Positions 11,014 through 38,426 are shown, counted from the stretch's first letter. The stretch: DNA of 64,000 bases from Onchocerca volvulus (GCA_000499405.2 HG738138.1:124001-188000); one strand, 5' to 3'. Notes: generated by a model from the sequence alone, not told the origin. Translations and numbers: made by a program.

Positions 11014-11491
11014 GTATGCCTTTACTATATTTCTCTTTCGTCCATTATTTTAAGTCTTATTTAGTTTTTATGCTACATTTGAGTCTCACTTTTGGACACT
11101 TTTAAGATTTTTTTAACTTTCCGGGTAGTTAAAATAATCATTTTAAAAATGAACAATATAAAATTAATGAAGTGCATCTTGCAGACCTGATTTTATTGTC
11201 ATCACAGTGCCTTTCACTGATGAATGTGCCCAGTTCTATTTGTTTACTTGCTAGGAATCGCTTTTCGTGATGAGTCATTGCGGCCAAGCTACTTTGATAC
11301 TTGTTGTTCAAAATCACTTTTTTATAAAATTTATTTTGTTTTTGAAATCTGGTTCTTCTACCGATAGATATTGATATGATGTGATCGAATCACAATAATT
11401 GTCGTAGATGTGTACTTAAGAAAGACAGAAGATAATATGAATATATCGTTAAGCTGTTGTAGAATTATTTTCACCATATGGAACAATCTAT

Positions 11492-14400
11492 TTACATTTC
11501 AATTCGAACTCAGTGCATTTTGTGAACCTGGCTTTACTGTCATCATCATTATATACACAGTATATAAAGTTTCATAACCGTGAGAAACTGATAATTAACA
11601 AATATTCATTAATTATTAATTTCTCATGCGATTACTCCTTTGATGTCTACTTGTCTATTGGGAATACCAAAATCAAATGCCATAGCGATTTCGAAAATGA
11701 CTTCTTTAAATTTGTTAGTATTGAAAATTAAGATTGGCAAATGTACCGCATTCTTTGGACCCGCGTGGAACATTTTCAAAAGATTATGTTGAAGGAAAGG
11801 AAATTTGAGTGCCACCTTTTGCTATGAAAACCACTAGAATCCAGTGAGTTAAGCTCAGGACTTATCGGGAAAGGACAACAGACAGATGCATCGGGCCCAA
11901 ACTAAATGGAAGGTTAAATTATCGCACTCATGCTTACTTTGCGTTATCTCGAATCTTTGTCAGCATACCCCGTATCATCATTTCCATCTTGCTAGTGGAA
12001 CATAACGCTGCGGGTGGTCCAGCAGCAGTGCGAGGTCCCGTCATCGGCAGTCTTTTTGCTGCAGCAATATAACATTATGCTTTAGTTTCAGAAGCATCGT
12101 GGGTGGTCTACAGATTTCAAAAAAATCGGCCAGCATATGTACTCGTCGTGCTGACATGCTGGATGACAAGCGAATTTGCAATGGTATCGGTGGTTGGATT
12201 AGCTTAAGAATTAAGTGATTTGGCAAAGCATGCATTAAAACGAGCACTTCTCAGAAAGCACCTCTGTAAATTTGTCCTTTAGAAAATTCGTAACCGAAAT
12301 TTATCGGGATTTGCTAATAAGGATCGGCCGGATTCGCAAACATTATGAACGGACAAGTGTTATTAACACGCATTTACTTATGGAGAGCAAGATAGAGGCT
12401 GTGTGGCTTGTTTCTGAATGAAACCGAAATCTTAAGCGGAAGATGGTAATAATAGTATTGGGTCATTTAGCGCAATGTTTTTCAGGATGACGTGGCCAAA
12501 TATCGAGCGGGATTGTTACGTGGGATTTCAAATGAAACTGATAGCAGTTTAAGCTAACTATTCATTTATTTTATATGCTAATTAAGCTCAGCAGTATGTC
12601 CTGCTCGGCTTGCCATCTGTTATACATCGTTTGAGCATGGCCGATCATCATCACGTTAACCCCCAATAGATGCTTATTTGTGAATGAAAAAATCCAACTA
12701 AATTTTAATGATATGGGAGAGGAGAAAGAATGAAATTTAAGAAAGTAACGCAAGCGACCAATAAACTTTTATTCTCTTTTTTTATAAAAATGACTGGTGT
12801 TTCGATACTTTTTTCTTCTTTATTTTTGTGGAGCAAAGTGCCGGATATAGCTGATATTTCGTGTCTTTTTCGGGGAGCTCACATATGGCATAGCGTTCGA
12901 TGTGCAGTTAACTCTAGAATTTTAACTCTTAAATAGTCCAGATAATACCGACTACTACTTTCTTCTTAGCACTCATTTCTGGATTTCTTCCTTTAGTAAA
13001 TCTTATACAATTGTCACAGATATATTTGCATCTAATTCTTTCCTTTCTCCCTTTGCTCCAAGGAAGAATGAGTGAAACAAAACTAAATGATTCCAAAAGT
13101 CTTCCGTCCCTTCAAGCATATTGTTTTAACTAACTGTTGACATTTTAAACATATCGCCATTAGGAAACTTGTATATAACTATTTTCACGAAAATTTATTT
13201 GCAGAAAGATTTCGTAAGGTTTTCTAAGTAATGGAAGTGTATGAATTCGCAAGTGTTTGAAGATTCCAAAGATTATTCCGTTATCCTTCTTATTGATAAT
13301 TTGCAAATCTCAAGAACTAGGAATGGCAAGACTGTTGAGATGCTAGGCAATATTTCATACTTTGGTATGCCAAAGTCAGCGTTAATTCAAATTCAGAAAT
13401 ACGGATGACATAATTTGCCGAATATGAATTAAATTACAACCATAAGGTTGACTTTCATAAACAAGAAGAAAAAAGATTTCCTCAACTCATTTTATAATAT
13501 TTTTATAATCTCAATCTTCCATTTATAATAGCATCTAAACGTAGAGAAGGATTTTCACATGTACTTAAGATACTACTATAATCTTAATCATTGCACAGAA
13601 GTTATATATTTCTTGGTTCGCTTCGCTTACATCACTTTACTTAATAGAACAAACATAAGAAAGGGGAAATGCGACGGAAGCTTTTTGCAATGAGACTAGC
13701 TCAGAGGAAAGATAAGTTTTTTCGAAAAAATAACATTAAAATACTCAGTTTTGATTTGCCCGTGACTTCGCCCGAAATTTCAAGTGATCGATTTTAGGAG
13801 GAGGTAAACATTTCCGCATCAGTTGTTTTTTACAATAAAATCCGAAGGTTAAATCCCCCAGTTATGGGGGGAGTTCCGTCCAGTTAATCAAAATGTCTGG
13901 TTTTAATATATGATTACTCTTACTTATACCACACACAAACTTTAAGATACTGATATCTTAACGACATTGTATTGTATCAAGGCATTTCGTTTCCAGTTCT
14001 CTTAATGGGTTGTGAAGTTTTGTATAAGAGACCTGAAATCTTGGACGGCAAAAGACCTGAAATTTTGGATGGTAAAAAACTGAAACATATTTTTATTCTG
14101 CAAGGAATAGTTATTCAGATTTCAAGAAACTTGAGCATATCACTAGAGGAAGAAAGTAGAAATATCTCATAATCACTTTATAAACTAACTTAGCAGTCGT
14201 ACATTTTGAAACGATATACATGGCATTACAATGATCTCCGTCACTTTTGTCGTTATAAAGGATGAATATTTAGAATGGCTTAAAAACCATCGCCATGAAA
14301 TTTAGTTCCTCGAGAAGACTACCAATTTTTTTTTTTTTCAATCTATTTCCCTAATCAATTCATTACCATCGTTACCCTCCCTTCCCCCAACAACCAGTAA

Positions 14401-15085
14401 ATTTTTTTTTCAAAAGAAAGTCAGTTTGAATGTCATATACGTAATAACTGACTCATCCAAAATACGATCTTATTCTGATGAAACGGAAAAGAGATGATTA
14501 TCATGTTAGATATATTCAAATTAATCTCGATGTGGAATGCGCTCAATATTTTTGCTGAATTTCGTAAATTTACTTCAGGCACAATTTTCCGAGTAAGTAA
14601 AATATGCAAAACCTTCCGTCTGCGTAATTTAATCGAAAAAGGAATTCTTCAAAACAAATCACTTTATACGACATATTTTCAAAGAGCTCTAAAGCTGCAC
14701 AATAAGAGCAAATACAGTTCTAAAGTATAAGTGGAAGAGTAGTGGAGTTTTTATCTTCATAAAAAATTTTACACAAATGGATGAAATAGTTATCCACTTA
14801 TTAATCCCAACTAGGTGACACTTTGGATATTACATCGAAATGCACAAAGATGAAAATGGACAAAAGTTTTGTGAGTATCATCGACATGCATATTTAATAA
14901 AACAAAAATAAATAAGTCTATGTAAAAATGTTGTCTTGATTGTTGCATAAAACGACAAAAGCTAAATCATAGCAGAAGTGAAGGATATATACTATTATTT
15001 GCTATTATTTCGATAAAAAATATAGAAGCAATAGATACAGAAGATTTGGACTATGAAGGCTAAATAAGTTCAATCTGCAATCTTG
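11492..15085. other. Spacer of the inverted repeat, no gene recognised
   Basis: 3,594 bp of mostly AT-rich DNA. The stretch 11860-12340 is richer in G+C than its surroundings and may be a relic of an inserted element or gene, but no frame gave a recognisable protein. A short tandem repeat (GACCTGAAAT-TTGGA unit, twice) lies near 14028-14070, and a CCCCC/GGGGGG mini-hairpin at 13856-13872. A further C-terminal GRK exon could hide here, but I could not find one. Confidence 0.5.
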
Positions 15086-28473
<13,388 letters not shown>

Positions 28474-31400
28474 GAAGCTACGCTCACTGCATATCGAGTC
28501 GCATCATCCTCAGTTTCATCTCCCCCTTCTTGCAACCCAAGAGCCGTTAACCGCAACACTCCTTGTTCTTTCCTCATCCGTCACACTACTCTTTTTTCTC
28601 ATCTGCCTCTCTCTCCGCTTTTTTCTCTTCATGCTTTCTCCTCCTCTGACAATACTACATTTCTAAATTCCTGAATGTTTCCTTGGATTGCAGCTGCAAC
28701 TCTGCAATAACACTACATTATGTTACTGCAGTTCTGGAGATTTAGTTCTTATTTTTTTCCTTAGTTCTGGTGCATGGCAAAGATTGAATGGTTATTATTA
28801 TCTCATGCATCTATCCTTATTTACAACATCCAAATATAATCGATTCACCTCTCTCTGTCTTGCATAGCGCACATTGTCCGTAGTGCAGCAAACAACATTA
28901 CCACTGCGTGCTAATGGTACTCGTGAATTGTGGGGGGGGGGAGCATGCAAATAGTCAGGATGTACGAGAAATTGATGAGATGAACGAAGTTGTTCCTCAC
29001 CTTCACCCTCCTATGTAATCATGTCTACCAAGTTTTCATATAACTGTTTATAGTTGCGTTTCCTTCTACAGCACTTTTCTAGTCGTTATGTTGTTACATT
29101 TGAAAAATTTCTGATCTGATAAGGAGAGCCAAATATCACCAAAGTTCAACCCATGTTTATGACCTCTCATTTATTACGAATTAATGTAGATAGCGCTTAC
29201 GTGCGTTAAAGCACGACGGTATAATAACCTTCGAGTGAACTTGCAAAACATCCTTACTCTGGCGCTTTAATGCCATATTACGGAAATTCTAACTGACGAG
29301 TGGATTGAAAGCAGTGGTTTGACAGTTTTCATTATGGTGAGTCTTTTCCAAAACATACTGAATAATCATAATCGACGTCTATTTGCCCATAACATTCCCA
29401 TCCAGAATTACTTTTATCAGAATATGGGAGTATTAATCGTTATCGTGATTCCATATTTCAGTTCGAAAACCGATTTATATGTAAAACTAATTAGTGATTT
29501 TCAATAAATGGACAAAGGATTATTATAGGGAGCCAGATAATTCTAAAGCAAATATTAACATGCCTGAATTCGATGATTTGATTTCCTAACTGAAATGACT
29601 CTCCGCTAATGAAAAGCCGAGCGATATCATTCACTTACAGACAATATCAGAATGAATTTCAAAAAAACAAGCAGCAGTGAGATGATCACAGCAATGTTGC
29701 TTGACGGAAGATCTCTGATCTCTCTCTCTTTCCCGAGTAGCTATTCCTGTTACTACAGATGGAAAGGGAATTTTTCCTCCTTACTGCGCATCCTATCCGC
29801 AGAGTACTGACATGCGAAGTGACCTAATTTAACATTCCGGAATGGCTTCATCTAATTTTAGCAGATGTTGCTGTACGGCAGATTCTTCGTCTTCCTACAT
29901 TTCGTCCATTTCACTTCGGTATTCAGAGAAAGCATAAATGTTTTTTTCCGCAAATCGTGCAGTGCTCGCTGCTTTCTATTGTTTTTATAATTTATGGGAA
30001 CAGAAAGGGACATCTGAAGTAAACATTCCCTTTCCTTTAAGAGAAGCTGCTTCAAGTGACATTTATGCACTTCTTTCAAACTGCTTCTGCTTCGCGTACT
30101 CAATATATTATTTGTCGAATGAGCGCTGTGATTCGCTCTTCATTTTCATATCTTTCTAACCTTCGACTCATTTTTGCACTTCGTGATTTAAAGGAACTAA
30201 GATTTAAAAATGGAATCTTCCTCTCTTTTTCTTTACATCATTACCGCAGTATAATCCCGAATTTCCATTCGAGTAATGACATGGAAGTCAAGTTTATGGT
30301 CATAGAGCTTCTTCTTCTATCCATTTCCGTATTCGAATAATATGATGAGCAATTTTGGGTCGACTATCTGATCTACTTTATGAACAATACGATACAAGAT
30401 GAGAATAAAGGTATCACATACAAATGAATACAACTAATATGTCCGATTAAATAGTATTTTGTTGTTTCAGGCTTGTGACTTTCCAATCCACAGGTTGTCT
30501 CTCACTCGGTGCACTCATTATGTCATTCCTTCATGTCCTAATCATTGATTTTCATCTATTTAATTTGCCAATTTACAGTTCTTTGAAATTGATTATATAT
30601 TCAGTTGTCTTCCTTTTTTAGAAATTTGCAGATTTTCCAAAACAGATACCTGCTTTTGCAAGATAGCAAATCAAAATTTATATGAATTTTTATGATTGTT
30701 TACAACATCCGATTTGCGGACAGTTATCAATGTTTCTTGGATCGTATGAAATAAGTGCGAGAATAAATTGAGAGAGATAATCAAGACAATTGAAATTAAA
30801 CAGTGAATTTGAATTCATTGTCTTACTTGAGCAAGATCTGGAAGTTAAGAATTGGTAAGACAGTATCCTCATTACTTTTTTTTTTCATACACGGTCAAAA
30901 TCCTCGTTTATTTGGTTCACAAAATGTTTCGGACGAGCTTCTTGGAATTTCTCTACTTAATTTATTGGTTAGTGATGCGATTTAAATTTACCTAATGATC
31001 AGGTAAATTATTCTGCACTGTAATTTTTAGAAATGGCTTGAATGATTTTTGAAGTAATTCTTGAATACAGCAATTGCTTATTCACTACACAGATTATATG
31101 GCTTTTGTGGACTATGCTCATATACATGTTAGTAGCATAGGTTTGTGAATGCTATGTTTATTGTTTTTTCTCCTTCAGTTCTTTCATTTTGCTTTATTCG
31201 ATCCCTTCTGCAACGCGTGTTATGGTTCTGGTTTTTGACGAAATCCTATGGAAAATCTGAATCTAGAAGCTTTAAAGCACTTTTTGGATTGGCTGTATAT
31301 CGAACAATTGCATTAATCTTGATATCGTTATTAAATACCTTTTCTAAAAATTTAACTGGCTAACTAGTCAACTGCATGTTGAGTTGCATTACATGAAGAA

Positions 31401-32133
31401 TAATTTTTTATTTATATAACCGAAAAGGATATATATATAGTAAGCGAAATAATCCATTGATTCTTTTACTAACTTTTCCTCGACATGAGTGATTAGTATG
31501 GTTAGCTCGAAACTTTTTATTTTCTGCTTAATCTCAACAATTCATATGTATTTACAGCACAGTCCCTGGAAAAAAGCGTTTAGGATGGTGAAAATTTTTG
31601 TTTCGGTGGTATTTACTGTAGTATGAAGCTCTTTCCATTATCGCGTCTTCTCTCTCCATTCCAGATCTTCGGCTTTTTAACAATTTATAATACTAACAGT
31701 TTGCTCATGATAAGTATGCATTTAAAACAAGTCTTCCTTCGTCGTTGTTTCCCCTATGTTTTCTAGCTCATAAAATTCGACTCCTTTATACTGTATCTCG
31801 CGAAAAAATAGTCTTTGCAACTTTGTTTTCGCTAACGCAAATTAGTCTTCAAAGATTGAGAGAGAGAGAGAGAGAAAAAGAAAGAAAGAGAATTGTTTGT
31901 AATAATTCGTATGGAGGTTGGTATTTACTAGTAAGCTACAATGAATTGGATAAACTCACCCTTAATATTTTTTACCACTTTTAAGTATTAATTGGTAGTG
32001 GATTTTATTTAAGAAATAGTCAGATTACACCAGTAATGAGAGCATGATACTTAGGATATGTGGTTATTGGATTGCATGTATAAATGGACTAGGTTTTCTA
32101 ATATGCGTTAGAATTCAGAGTCGCTGTTGAAGA
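28474..32133. other. Divergent intergenic region between GRK and the 32134 gene
   Basis: About 3.6 kb that must hold the GRK promoter. A pyrimidine-rich tract with many CTCT and TTTC runs lies at 28500-28660, directly upstream of the GRK start. A run of ten G lies near 28931-28941. No coding exon recognised. Confidence 0.5.
31857..31891 (+). repeat. (GA)n/(GAAA)n microsatellite
   Basis: About eight GA repeats followed by A-rich GAAA units. It lies inside a short ORF without protein similarity. Confidence 0.85.
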
Positions 32134-34081
32134 ATGGACAGTATTCAGGAAAACATATGTTTAGATTTGCATTTGGTCATGAAATTAGCAGATGATGCAA
32201 CTATTCTTATGAAATTTGACGAAGACCAGAAGAATATAGATGAAGCTGGATCTGTTCTGGAAGAAAAAGTAATGTGCAGCATTTATTCTGTATTATATTT
32301 CAGTAGTGCTTAAATTTATATCCTCACGATAATGCCAATGAAGTCCAGTTATATGATCAGTTTGAACGATCAGTAAGCCGATAATAAGAGACCATAACTG
32401 ATTTTTAACGAAACAGTTTTTTCAAAATGGCTGTCATAATATTCATAAATAGTTTATACTATTCTTTGCTTTAATGTAAATATGTTTACATTATTTACTT
32501 TGATGTCATAACTATTGATGTGGTTTTTATTTTTCGAACTTGAATTCATTACTCAGAAATCTTTAATAATATTTTGCTTATATTCAAATCTTTGAGATTA
32601 TGAAGAATAATGTTTTTGCAATGTTCAAATTAATTCAGTGGAGCGTCTCTGAAATCTTCCTTCATAATACTTTCATTCTTTCCATTATTTTTCCAGAATT
32701 TCTTTTCATTTCTCGCTCTCTTCTCTTCATTTCTATTCTTTAGATTTGTCATTGATTTGAGTTCGTTCTTCACGATTTGCTATCTTTGTTTAGCACTCGA
32801 AACTAAGATAAGGATTTTGGAAAATGCCATTGATTTGTCTTATTGAATAGCTTTTTTGTGTAGTCATTTACATCATTTTTTTTTAAGGTATTGAAAACGA
32901 CAACAGAATGAGATTTCCCCACATGGATAGTAATTCCAATGCTAACGGATTCGACGAACCTATGGAAAAACCTTCAAGTGAACCATTGTTGTCTTATGCT
33001 GATTGGTTCGTATTTTCTGTAATGTCCAGTTTGATAGTCATATCGATATTAATATGAAATACCGTTACTTCGAAATATAAAGGCAAAAAAATATGAAGGC
33101 ATTGATCTGATGAATCTGTTGTCTTTCGTGCATAATTTGGCAACATGGGAAATTTTCTTCCGAACTACTCTTGAACTTACATTTTTCTTGAGTCATTTTG
33201 TTAAGCGGGAAACGATCGTGTAGTGAGGAGGGCAGTAGTAATGTTTTCAGTGGCATATTTGTAATATTTATTTCTTGAAAATGATGCATTATTATGAAGG
33301 CATTGCTTTATTATACTTTTTAATTTGAAGCCAATTGAATCAAAGAGCTATAAATGTTATCGATCAAGATATTCAGGCATCATTTCAATGTATTAAAATT
33401 GCGAATGTTTAAGAAGAACGAGGCAAATAACTATTTTCATTGAGCCAGTAATATTTTTGTGTGACAGCTTATTTATTATAGTGAATTACCAGAAATTCCG
33501 AAAACAACAACAAGTGGACAGTATTTTGAGTTTGAACAAATCGCTAATGGAATTGATGGATACTTCGATGAAAATTCGGACACGGAAGATGAGAACTTCG
33601 GTGATAATGAGGTTGGCGATTTTTGATTTGCTAAATGGTAGTAGCTTTTCTGTATTATTAAAATATCCATTTTCTTCAACAGCATTTTTCAGGACGATTC
33701 ATTCGTCTTCGATATTTGCCGCGTACGACGTTTTCGACGTTCATCAAAAAGTCCACCTGAGATCCATTCTTGTAAAAGGCTAGGAAATGGCAGAACCATG
33801 CATCACATAGATGTGAGCTCCTGATGCGTTCGTTGCCGTTATCGTTCGTTCGTTAAGTTACATTGCGACCAGATAACTTATTTTGAATTAATTCATCAAA
33901 AAAATTATTGTTCCAATTGATTTTTAGTTATTGTAACAATGACTTGCAGACCGATGAGATTTGCAAAGAAGTAGAAGAGGAAGGATTAGATCCAGAGGAC
34001 GTCCTTTGTACTGTCCGTGAAGGTTATAGAAAAGCTCCACCTCTTGCTCAAGAAGACGATTTCGATGATGTCGATATATAA
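32134..34081 (+). CDS. Small acidic protein, function unknown
   Basis: Three firm 3' exons plus a likely second one: 32888-33005, 33482-33611, 33693-33812 and 33950-34081 (TAA at 34079-34081). They read without a stop: FDEPMEKPSSEPLLSYAD, then EIPKTTTSGQYFEFEQIANG, then DDSFVFDICRVRRFRR, then TDEICKEVEEEGLDPEDVL, ending EDDFDDVDI. The middle exon is rich in D and E, and the third has a basic RVRRFRRSSK patch. From an in-frame ATG at 32908 the product is 159 aa. An upstream ORF at 32134-32268 looks like a first exon (DDATILMKFDEDQKNIDEAG before GTAATG) but its phase does not fit the exon at 32888, so a small exon may be missing or the start is 32908. The 33005 donor is the weak GTTCGT. No signal peptide, membrane segment or known domain recognised. 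Convergent with the sarcoglycan gene. Confidence 0.6.
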
Positions 34082-35479
34082 ATCACGCATTTCCATTTAT
34101 AGTGATCATCTGCTCAACATTATTATTATGTTGCTTCCAATCTGTTCATTGCTTTTAACGAGTTGTATCAATACAATTCATTTCTGCCAGCTGCTGGAAG
34201 AGAGTTTGTCTGAGAAGGTCATAGCACGGGGATCTGGGCTACCTTGTCGTTGTATTTCCTCCTTGCTTTGTTTCATGATTATGCTTTGCTTCAATTGTTT
34301 CTTTTATCCATGTAACTCATTTGTTTTATAGTTTGTATTGGTGCCTTTCGTAATTATTGTCATTAATTCTGTAAATTCGTTGTTGTTATGTAAAGGGATA
34401 AATTTTCTCGTTAGATTTCATTTCTTGCTACTTAATCTGGCTTCATTCGAGAGGTGCCATATTTCATGCTGGTACCACGTGTTGACTGTGCATATCACAC
34501 AGAATATGTGATCAATTTTGACCAAAAAAAGTTCCCAAGTAAGATTCATTCTTTTATAGGATTCATTGATTCATTAATAAAATTTCGGTTTCTAGGATAC
34601 CTTTTCCTCTTGCCATATGTTTACTATTATATTACTGACATTTATAGAATGTAGAATTCGTATAAGATGGTAATCTCTTATTCTGCGATATTATCTCCAC
34701 TTTCTATAAATCATCAATTCTAATAATATCTATCCATTACTACAAGTAAACAAAAAATGTGGAGATTCGACTTACGAACTTGTACAATGTTTTAGCCAAG
34801 ACATTTTTTCAATGTCAGACGAGGAATTTATATCCTGAGAGATTATTAGTGATGTCGTACGGACAGGTGAATGTTAGCTTCGTAAGCTTTAAACTAATCT
34901 AGTCTGAAATTTTGGATTATTTCCTGTCAACATTGAAAATAATTTCCTGCGGTTGTAAGAAGACCGTGTGATCTGCAAAAATAGCTGAAAAATGAGATGG
35001 TTGTGCAATACAAGTCAGATCACGCTGTTTGCGGGATGATCACGAGTATTTCGATGCACAGTCGTTCTATTAGTTTTAGATGATCGTGTTGGCAGGAGTA
35101 ATCGGAAACATTTTCGGTTAATCTTTTTATTTTAATTTTTGGAAAAAATCCATAGAGAGTTAAAGTGATCGCAGAAGCAAAACGTAATATGTTGGGTAAA
35201 AAAGAGGGTAATTGAAGGGAGGGGAAAAAGAAGGTGAACCTTTATAAAAATTGAAAGTATGTTGAAGAGAAACAGATGAACCCGCCGTCACGTAAGCATT
35301 GAAAATTTCTTATTAAATGTCATCAAGCTTTATCAAATATAATGTTGGATAAGCTAAGTTGCATAGGGAAAAAAAATAAACCAGCAGATGAAGAGTAGAT
35401 ATAAATCATAAAAAGCAAAGTTGTGAAATTAAGTACTATGGCTAAGAGAGAAAATCAAGAGGTAATGAGTTCATTTTAT
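34082..35479. other. Convergent intergenic region, no gene seen
   Basis: It should hold the 3' UTR of the gene ending at 34081 and that of the sarcoglycan gene on the other strand. Short ORFs here show no protein similarity. Confidence 0.5.
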
Positions 35480-35537
35480 AAATTTTGTGTCGTTTAGATC
35501 ATCTGACTAAATTTTGTGTCGTTTAAATCATCTGACC
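35480..35537. repeat. 29-bp tandem duplication across the sarcoglycan stop codon
   Basis: Two copies of AAATTTTGTGTCGTTTARAT plus CATCTGAC, at 35480-35508 and 35509-35537, differing at two bases. The right copy contains the last codons and TAA of the sarcoglycan gene (minus strand); the left copy repeats them in the 3' UTR. Confidence 0.9.
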
Positions 35538-38426
35538 ACCATCAGTGGATTGCTCCTCCGCATTGTTATCACTTGGATCGCTTTCAAAAGGATTTCTATA
35601 TAAATGTAGTGATGAACCACAAGCTTTCGCTGCTTCCGCAACTGTTTGTTTACTCATCGGCATGACATGACCATCGAAGGTTTTATCTGGACTCATACCT
35701 GAAATAGTAGTTTTGAATATATCCGAAAAGTCTTATCAGTTATGTTTTTTCCTCTTGATTAAAAGCAAATATCGAAATACCTGGATCGGATAAATAATTC
35801 AGGCTGAATGTAAAAGGAATAAACGTACTCAAATGAACTCTCGATCCTTTTAGTAAAGGCGACCGAGAACCACGACTAGATGGATCAGCTCGAAGATTTT
35901 CTGGAGATGGATTCTGATTTAGCGATTTTGGTTGGAGGAATGTATGGATCCCTGAAATTATAAAAGTCTTTTCAAATTAAATTTAACGAATTTATTGAAG
36001 TTAATTTGATGACGAAAAAACAAACCAAGTGGAGTATGCGATTGTACCCTGTCCGAAGCCATTAGAAGCATTTGTCGTTGCATGGAAAGCTCACGTAAAT
36101 GGCGTTGACTGTCGCGTACGCTTGCATATTCTTCCAACTGTCTTCTTAAAAAACATTTTCAGCGAGTAAGTTTTGCATACAACCAGCACATCACTACTGC
36201 AGAAGTAAGAAGTAAAAACAAAGCGTACTTTGGCGTTTTGTAGTCTCTCCAGTGTTGACCTTCGCGACGGCCAAAGAAAATAAGACTTAGAAGAATAAGT
36301 AAGAGGATACAACATACACCCAACATTGGAAACATCTAAATGATTATCCTTATAATGGTTTTCTTTTTCAATTCTGTAGATGAAGTACAACGAGCTGACA
36401 AATGCTAAAATTCAGACAAATTTTTTATGAAAAGCTCACCAAAAACGATTCCCAAAAATAGTATCTAGTGTGTAACACAGGAGTTTCCACTTTCGATATG
36501 GACGAGGTAGATGGCTGATATTGATGATAAGGAGTATGTATTGTTTCTGCATCCGGTCTAATTGCTTTTATCGACTTCTGCTGGAGTCCTGTATCGTTAC
36601 TGTGAATAGTTGGTGCTGTCACATTTTTCTGCAATAATTGTTAGTGCCTTTTCAACTACGAGAAGGTATTCATTTTTTCATTTCACGATTATTTAAGATG
36701 AATCATTACTTCAATAAGTTTATTAAAGTACATTGCTGAAAAAAAAAAAAACGTAGACATTCTATCAGCCACTGTTTGATTATTTAATATCACACACTGT
36801 TCTTATCTTAGGCAAGACATAAGCCATGAATAATTTTTCTAAAAAGACCTAATGTGTCATCTTCAAACCATTTCACTTAAAATCGAGCAAATGATTACCA
36901 CATGGAAATTGCACCAATCAATTTGAAAAATTGGAGCGAAAAATTTGTTCAACGGTACAAGCTGATTCCTGCTGCAGTACTGCGGATTTCTCTGCAATCC
37001 ACGTTCCAAATTTAGTACATTCACATGAAAGCGATTTTGCGTCCCAATTCGAACTATGCTTCTTAAAAAAATCATTGGAATGAACAATTTCAGTAAAGTT
37101 ATAGGAAATAAATATTTCATAGTAGCATCATGTACTCAATGGTTCTCTTAATCAAATCTGATTTTTTTTTTTTTTTTTTTTTTTTTTCACAAGTTACGGC
37201 AGTTATAAGATACGATGATTATTTACTATTTTTGCATAGAAATGTGACACAAACTTTATCAAATATATCGCAGCTTACCCAACTTTATGGCGCAAATCGA
37301 ATTGGACATTTTGAGGTGGTGAATTTCCAGCAGCGAAAATTTGGAATATGTATGGGTTCAGTCCTTTTCCTCTGAATGATTCTTTCATAGATTTCTTCAG
37401 CAGATCGATAGTTCGAGTGCGATCAATTAAAAGATCTTCAGGGTCATAATTTTTTATATAAATTTCAGCAAATTGCTGCGTTGCATTACTGTACTTTTCT
37501 AGAAAAAAAAGAATTAAACATCGTATCTAAAACAAGCACAGCGAGACTGAATACAATGGCATAGAGAGTCGCAATGCAAAAGCCACATTTATATACCTAC
37601 GATGTATATCTTACCATTATCATTCAAGAATATTTTTATATACTGCTCCGCTTTATCGTAATTATCAAGCCGTCGGGCAATAACATGTATGACAACTTGA
37701 TTAAGAGGTGAGACCACAGTACCATACAAATATCCAAGGGCTTTGTGCCTAGAAGGCATCAGATGTAACCATAACGGCAAAGCAGGGCGGCCATGCAGGG
37801 AAGCGGACCATTTAACATCAACTGCAAAAACATCGATTCGCTTTCATTGATTTGTCTTCTTAAGAATAATTTTTTTACATTTCCAAAATATGCCACTTAC
37901 TGTGATTGAAAAAAGTACCGTAAGCCTAATGTGAAAAGGAAAGAATTAGTGCAGCAATTCCAAATTTAAAATAATAAACGATGGACGGTGAACCGTCATC
38001 CTGCGATAATCAGCTGTCGTTGTCCATAAGAAAGGGAGGAATGGGAACGAAATATACAACTAACCTCACACTGCTATTCATTTATTTCCTATTGCATCAA
38101 ATACCACAATTTTCCATTAGTTTATTGGTAGTGCACATAAAATACAATAGAGAGAATGACAGTATATTCCCATGACAATATCCTATTGATGATATCGTAT
38201 CAAATTCAAGTCTACAGGCCATTGTCTTTCAGCATGACAGAAATAAAAGAACAAAAACAATTAAATTATTACTTGCTTGAGGGAAAAAGTTGCCGGAATG
38301 AAGTGTATAAATGAAAAATTCTCCTTTGGTTGTTCGTAATTCGAGTGGATTTATTGTTCGACGATCCTGAGCACAACAGAAATTGAAGAGTACAAATAAG
38401 GCAATGGATATAAGCCATCCAACCAT
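35523..38426 (-). CDS. sgca-1: Alpha/epsilon-type sarcoglycan
   Basis: A single-pass membrane glycoprotein of the dystrophin-associated complex in muscle. Ten phase-consistent exons: 38277-38426, 37901-37925, 37615-37821, 37279-37498, 36899-37061, 36440-36628, 36229-36335, 36026-36144, 35829-35951, 35523-35698, giving 492 aa. The N-terminus is a signal peptide (MVGWLISIALFVLFNFCCAQ). The extracellular part has family blocks LHGRPALPLWLHL, GYLYGTVVSP, FQIDWCNFHV and cysteines in QYCSRNQ and DWC. One membrane helix (LGVCCILLLILLSLIFF) is followed by GRREGQHWRDYKTPK, matching the conserved CRREG...KTP of alpha/epsilon-sarcoglycans, and a cytoplasmic tail (RHLRELSMQRQMLLMASDR). Intron 1 appears to use a GC donor (CAA then GCAAGT), the only one that keeps frame. 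A likely spliced-leader acceptor (CAACAG) lies 10 bases upstream of the ATG. The symbol is by analogy with the C. elegans alpha-type gene. Confidence 0.88.

Noticed and set aside
11860..12340. Wolbachia-derived insertion
   Set aside because: Considered because of its composition, but no translated frame gave a recognisable bacterial protein, and endosymbiont DNA would usually be AT-rich.
36863..37120. Separate small membrane protein (minus strand)
   Set aside because: Its 3' part is sarcoglycan exon 5 (36899-37061); the hydrophobic start is translated intron.
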